Below, in pieces: positions 61,170 to 64,000 of a stretch of 64,000 nt of DNA. Location: the NCBI GenBank assembly GCA_019750295.1, contig JAIEOS010000008.1, positions 178,798 to 242,797 of the forward strand, given 5' to 3'. The position numbers were made by a program, and so were the translations under genes. Source of the stretch: Bdellovibrionales bacterium. Its GTDB lineage: Bacteria; Bdellovibrionota; Bdellovibrionia; Bdellovibrionales; JAGQZY01. The notes below the pieces were generated by a model. That model had not been told where the DNA came from and made no database searches. It saw only the letters and a program-made list of their open reading frames with translations. Position 1 is the first letter of the stretch, and each line of letters starts with the position of its first letter.

Positions 61170-61753
61170 TGGATTTCAGCTTGATCTCAGTACCGGTTGT
61201 GCGTGGGATGTCCCACGCACAGATTGAAAAAGAAGCGTCAGAGTTTTTGCAGCTTGTAGCACCTGAATGTTTATCAGATCCCCGTCCAACACCAATGCTT
61301 GAAATTTTTGAAAACAAAATGGATCTCTTGGGCTTCCGAGTTGTCGTTGGCAAAAACGTCAAAGGACTTGGAGGTGTAACCGATGTTACCAACCGATTTA
61401 TCGAAATCCCTTTGGCAACGTACAATCAACTTGAAAAAGGCGTACCACGCGCGCGCTTCACGATTGCTCATGAGTGCGGTCACGCAAAAATTCATGGAAA
61501 GCAAGCTCAGATGGGAACTTTCGCTTCCAGTGAAAACATACAGTTTGCGAGGAGATCAGAACTTCGTCCCTTTGAGGACCCTGAGTGGCAAGCAGATACA
61601 TTCGCAGCGGCTGTTTTGATGCCGTGGCAAACAATGAGGATGCTTTACGAACGTGGCGAAATGAATGTGCAAACAGTAATGTCTGTTTTTCAAGTATCAC
61701 AAGCAGCAGCTAGTAGGAGGGTTATGCGTTTACAAGCATCATTCGAGAAATAA
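61169..61753 (+). CDS. ImmA/IrrE-family metallopeptidase
   Basis: The 194-residue product has the zinc motif FTIAHECGHAKIHG (His101, Glu102, His105) and the third-ligand segment PEWQADTFAAAVLMPW. Family members cleave a partner XRE repressor upon a cue and release element genes. The partner is the coupled upstream gene. Its C-terminus carries a helix pattern (VQTVMSVFQVSQAAASRRVM) that resembles an extra HTH. A hairpin terminator follows at once. Confidence 0.88.
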   Translation: MDFSLISVPVVRGMSHAQIEKEASEFLQLVAPECLSDPRPTPMLEIFENKMDLLGFRVVVGKNVKGLGGVTDVTNRFIEIPLATYNQLEKGVPRARFTIAHECGHAKIHGKQAQMGTFASSENIQFARRSELRPFEDPEWQADTFAAAVLMPWQTMRMLYERGEMNVQTVMSVFQVSQAAASRRVMRLQASFEK

Positions 61754-61783
61754 AAAAGGCAGCTTTGCAGAGCTGCCAATTTT
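61752..61783. terminator. Bidirectional hairpin terminator
   Basis: GGCAGCT (61758-61764) and AGCTGCC (61771-61777) form a 7-bp stem with a 6-base loop. It is preceded by AAAAAA and followed by AATTTT, and begins right after the ImmA stop. Confidence 0.7.
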
Positions 61784-61905
61784 ACGTCGGATCAAGGATC
61801 GAACCAACAAGTTGCTTACATCTCTTGTTTTGCCAGTTAGTGGACGGCTTGGCAAGGGGGTTCTTTTGTGTCGAAGCCTTCCCGACGTTAGAAGGGAGGT
61901 AAATC

Positions 61906-62061
61906 ATGAAATTTTGTTCTAAATGCAATCAACGCGTCAGCCGCGAATGTCCAATGGGACTCAAGCGCATTGTGTGCAAGTACATCATCAGAAACGGTAA
62001 AGTTGTTTATCCGACTGATAAGTCGTGCTTCGCATTTTGTGTTCCCCACGACAAGGCATAG
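61906..62061 (+). CDS. Small Cys-rich protein, 51 residues
   Basis: A short frame reads MKFCSKCNQRVSRECPMGLK and then RIVCKYIIRNGKVVYPTDKS and CFAFCVPHDKA. It has six Cys, CSKC near the start and CFAFC with a nearby His near the end, so a small zinc ribbon is plausible. The ribosome binding site AAGGGAGGT (61892-61900) is excellent. No family recognised. Confidence 0.6.
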   Translation: MKFCSKCNQRVSRECPMGLKRIVCKYIIRNGKVVYPTDKSCFAFCVPHDKA

Positions 62062-62134
62062 TTAAGAATTTGAAAATGGCGGGATGCCACTACATCCCGC
62101 TCGAACAAAAACAATGCAGTCCAAGGAGGACTCA

Positions 62135-62353
62135 ATGAATAAAAGCAAGCATGTTGTTCCAAGCAAAAATGGTGGTTGGTCTGTAAAATCTGGTGGGAAC
62201 GAAGTTGCTCACCAGCGCACACAAAAGGATGCAATTCAGACCGCGAATACGCTCGCAAAAATGGATCGCACCGAGGTTGTAATTCACGGACGAGATGGAA
62301 AAATCCGTGACAAGAACTCTTTCGGCAACGATCCGTTTCCACCTAAAGGGTAA
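62135..62353 (+). CDS. DUF2188-type small protein
   Basis: ATG 62135 has AAGGAGGA upstream and gives 72 residues: NKSKHVVPSKNGGWSVKSGG, a helix with QRTQKDAIQTANTLAK, and EVVIHGRDGKIRDKNSFGND. The HVVP...GGW.V...G and DGKI pattern is that of DUF2188, whose function is unknown. It is followed by a strong terminator. Confidence 0.75.
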   Translation: MNKSKHVVPSKNGGWSVKSGGNEVAHQRTQKDAIQTANTLAKMDRTEVVIHGRDGKIRDKNSFGNDPFPPKG

Positions 62354-62362
62354 CTGCCTTAC

Positions 62363-62395
62363 GCCCCTGTCATCTTCGGATGGCGGGGGCTTTTT
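62363..62395 (+). terminator. Rho-independent terminator
   Basis: GCCCCTGTCATC-TTCG-GATGGCGGGGGC forms a long stem capped by a TTCG tetraloop, followed by TTTTT (62391-62395), just after the DUF2188-type gene. Confidence 0.85.
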
Positions 62396-62458
62396 CGAGA
62401 ATCGGTTTTTCTTTCCGATAGCAAGTCATCTGGCAAAATAATCTCAATACAATTTTTA

Positions 62459-62493
62459 TCGGCTTTCCGAAAAGTCATTTCGGCTTTCGGAAT
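62459..62493. promoter_or_regulatory. Direct repeats TCGGCTTTC spaced 21 bases
   Basis: TCGGCTTTC occurs at 62459-62467 and 62480-62488, each followed by a CGAAA or GGAAT palindromic extension. A 21-base period is two helical turns. They lie upstream of the XRE gene at 62538 and may be its operator; TACAAT (62448-62453) may be a minus-10 box. Confidence 0.45.
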
Positions 62494-62537
62494 TTCGATT
62501 GAGGGCAACGGATTTCGATCCGAAGTTATTTATTGAG

Positions 62538-62861
62538 ATGAAGAAAGCAAAGTTAGACAAAGTTTTGAAAGCACTTATGAAGGCTCGTGGAGTTAAGGCC
62601 AGTGATCTAAGCAAAATCACAGGAGTTCCAGCTGCCACTTTGTCGTCGCTGCTCAATGGTGGACAAACACAAAAGCCTGAGCATCTTTTTGCTCTAAGTC
62701 AGTATTTCAAAGTCAGCATAGAATTTCTTTTGTTCGGTGAAGACGACCGTCGTCCAACTTTGGATGACGTACTAACTGAAGGAATTTTTTCTGGCTGGTT
62801 GAAAGTAACCATTGAAAAAGCCATCCCCGACAAAAAGAAAATCGGGATAGAGAGCGAATGA
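62538..62861 (+). CDS. XRE-family regulator
   Basis: ATG 62538 gives 107 residues with an HTH: LDKVLKALMKARGVKASDLS, then KITGVPAATLSSLLNGGQTQ. The following HLFALSQYFKVSIEFLLFGE helix is typical of phage-repressor-like XRE proteins. TTG 62499 is an alternative start. Neither start has a clear ribosome binding site, so leaderless or weak initiation is likely. Confidence 0.82.
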   Translation: MKKAKLDKVLKALMKARGVKASDLSKITGVPAATLSSLLNGGQTQKPEHLFALSQYFKVSIEFLLFGEDDRRPTLDDVLTEGIFSGWLKVTIEKAIPDKKKIGIESE

Positions 62862-62913
62862 CCTTATGGCGAAACTCAGGTTTGGACTTGGAACATGGAA
62901 TAAGGGAGCCACG

Positions 62914-63153
62914 ATGAACGGCAAAGATATTGGCACGGGCTTCTTGGTTGTTGAGCTCGACAATACGGTCAGCATCAAGACGCTGTTCAAGACGCAGTTT
63001 CTATTCATGCTAGGCGACGTGAAAGAGGCCGTAAGAGGCAAAAAGGAAATCCAAATCTATACACACGACGGAGATGTCATCAAGCTATGGGCTAAACCAG
63101 ACGACTTGAGTGCTCTCGAACGTCTAATCAAATCACAAAAAGGAGCATCATGA
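62914..63153 (+). CDS. Small protein of unknown function
   Basis: ATG 62914 follows AAGGGAG at a good distance and gives 79 residues. An earlier ATG (62866) adds 16 with a poor site. The sequence has strands (GTGFLVVELDNTVSIKTLFK) and a helix-rich end. It may be a small adaptor. It overlaps the lipoprotein gene by four bases (ATGA). Confidence 0.55.
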   Translation: MNGKDIGTGFLVVELDNTVSIKTLFKTQFLFMLGDVKEAVRGKKEIQIYTHDGDVIKLWAKPDDLSALERLIKSQKGAS

Positions 63154-64000
63154 AAACCTTAACGAAAGTAGGAATCGTAATTCAGTTGGCTGCAGCACTT
63201 TCGGGTTGTGCGACACCAAGAACGAAACACACAGATCCAGCAATGAGAGTTTTTGTTGATCCTGACTCTCTTGATAAAAAGAATTTGCCGCGGCTAAAAG
63301 CGGCGTTGCAAGCATCTGGCAACTGGATCGTGGTTGATCGTGATGCTGGTTACAATGCGATGAACAAGGAGCAGGATCGTCAGTACAAGGATGAAGAAAA
63401 CCGAATTGACCAAAAGGAACGTTACGCGATCTGGGGCAAGCAGTATGGGGTTGGCGGAATCATCACAGCTTCAAGCCAATGTTCTGCTTCAAAACGCTTT
63501 TTGGCAAACCAGAGAGACTTTGACTGTGTTCAGAATCTTCAAGTGATGGACGCTAAGACAGGTGAAGTTCTGGCTACTGCGGAAGGGCTTGGCACAGATG
63601 GTTCATTCTTCTATGCAGAAATGAATATCGCTCCATCGTGGACTGAGACGGTTGAAAACCTGAACGAGAGCTATCCAACGTATTTCGAGAAGATCAAAAA
63701 ATCTGAAACAATCCTGGCGAGAGAGCATGAAGCTGAGTTGGCCAGTGAAAAAATCCAATCTGAAAAAGACGCATCCAAAGAAACTTCAAGAGAAGCGTAC
63801 AAGAGGCAGCAGGAAGCCTACCTTGCAAGAGTCAGGACAGGAGACATGACCAAGGAAGAAGTCAGAACTTTGCTCAAAGCAAGAGCCAGCGGTTATCAAC
63901 TAACACCGGAAGAAATAGAAGGGCTGATCTTCCCCCGAAAAAACGGACATAAATTTCATGCTGCGTTTCGTACCATCTCTTCACACTCTATCGGCGTCAT
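63150..64000 (+). CDS. Lipoprotein, cut by the window edge
   Basis: The open frame of at least 283 codons starts KTLTKVGIVIQLAAALSGCA. LSGC is a canonical lipobox with Cys20. The mature part begins with a Pro/Thr-rich linker and has a beta-rich domain (VFVDPDSLDKKNLPRLKAAL, WIVVDRDAGYNAMNKEQD, GVGGIITASSQC and LQVMDAKTGEVLATAEG) like CsgG-type lipoproteins. A charged coiled coil follows (residues 185-230: EHEAELASEKIQSEKDASKE). The 3' end is beyond 64000. Confidence 0.75.
   Translation, partial: MKTLTKVGIVIQLAAALSGCATPRTKHTDPAMRVFVDPDSLDKKNLPRLKAALQASGNWIVVDRDAGYNAMNKEQDRQYKDEENRIDQKERYAIWGKQYGVGGIITASSQCSASKRFLANQRDFDCVQNLQVMDAKTGEVLATAEGLGTDGSFFYAEMNIAPSWTETVENLNESYPTYFEKIKKSETILAREHEAELASEKIQSEKDASKETSREAYKRQQEAYLARVRTGDMTKEEVRTLLKARASGYQLTPEEIEGLIFPRKNGHKFHAAFRTISSHSIGV

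Noticed and set aside
61780..61850. T-arm-like GGTTCGATCC on the minus strand, as a tRNA or tRNA relic
   Set aside because: The T stem does not pair, no acceptor or anticodon stem can be drawn, and it does not match the tRNA-Asn 3' end expected for the element's right end.
42242..64000. CRISPR array in the accessory region
   Set aside because: No regularly spaced direct repeats of 25-40 bases were seen; the short repeats found have 10- or 21-base periods.

Overview
The window looks like a chromosomal segment of a Gram-negative, Bdellovibrio-like bacterium (Bdellovibrionota). That placement is an inference. It rests on outer-membrane and secreted protein types, a TadG-like pilus protein, lipoproteins with a lipobox-proximal QNCG motif, runs of G used as ribosome binding sites, and the gene order rpsB-tsf-pyrH-frr-uppS-cdsA-rseP-tsaB. 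No rRNA gene is present. The first 42 kb reads as core genome; the last 22 kb reads as an accessory element inserted at a tRNA-Asn gene.

Core part. Positions 1-1230 hold the tail of a sugar nucleotidyltransferase and anmK (anhydro-MurNAc kinase). Positions 1227-5594 hold a minus-strand set of two unrecognised secreted proteins and a TadG-like protein. Next come a periplasmic protein, two lone DppB/DppC-type permeases, nagZ and a TonB-dependent receptor (5.7-11.3 kb). A 44-codon basic protein, a beta-barrel protein, a lipoprotein, galU, a LolA-like periplasmic protein, priA, a CFI-box protein and an FAD enzyme follow (11.3-19.6 kb). The translation and envelope operon from rpsB to tsaB spans 19.8-26.7 kb. 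After it come a J-like/RodZ-like protein, an RluA-family pseudouridine synthase, pgeF, a second QNCG lipoprotein, a 1027-residue secreted protein, an NAD-dependent epimerase, a monofunctional transglycosylase, and the minus-strand set rmuC-dusB-typA. anmK, nagZ, pgeF, uppS and mtgA together point to active peptidoglycan synthesis and recycling. Three long GGTACC-ended palindromes sit between core genes and look like an interspersed repeat family.

Accessory part (42.24 kb to the window end). A large serine recombinase reads antisense into the 3' half of tRNA-Asn(GTT), which marks the left end of an integrated element; the right end is not in the window. Behind it are a replication-initiator-like protein, an excisionase-like HTH protein, a small resolvase and several XRE regulators. 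Three defence-like blocks follow. (A) A tight four-gene operon at 49613-53075: unknown protein, XRE-ImmA/IrrE protease, transglutaminase-like protein, and a helical protein with two HEPN-type R-x5-H motifs. It has an inverted-repeat operator just upstream. (B) An Eco29kI-like type II restriction-modification pair with an adjacent HTH protein (54.6-57.1 kb). (C) A three-gene operon at 57222-60650: PD-(D/E)XK nuclease, CoiA-like nuclease and HEPN-motif protein. It is divergent from a separate XRE plus ImmA pair across a strong palindromic operator. Blocks A and C are the best candidates for undescribed systems. The last 2 kb carries small hypothetical genes and a lipoprotein cut by the window edge.
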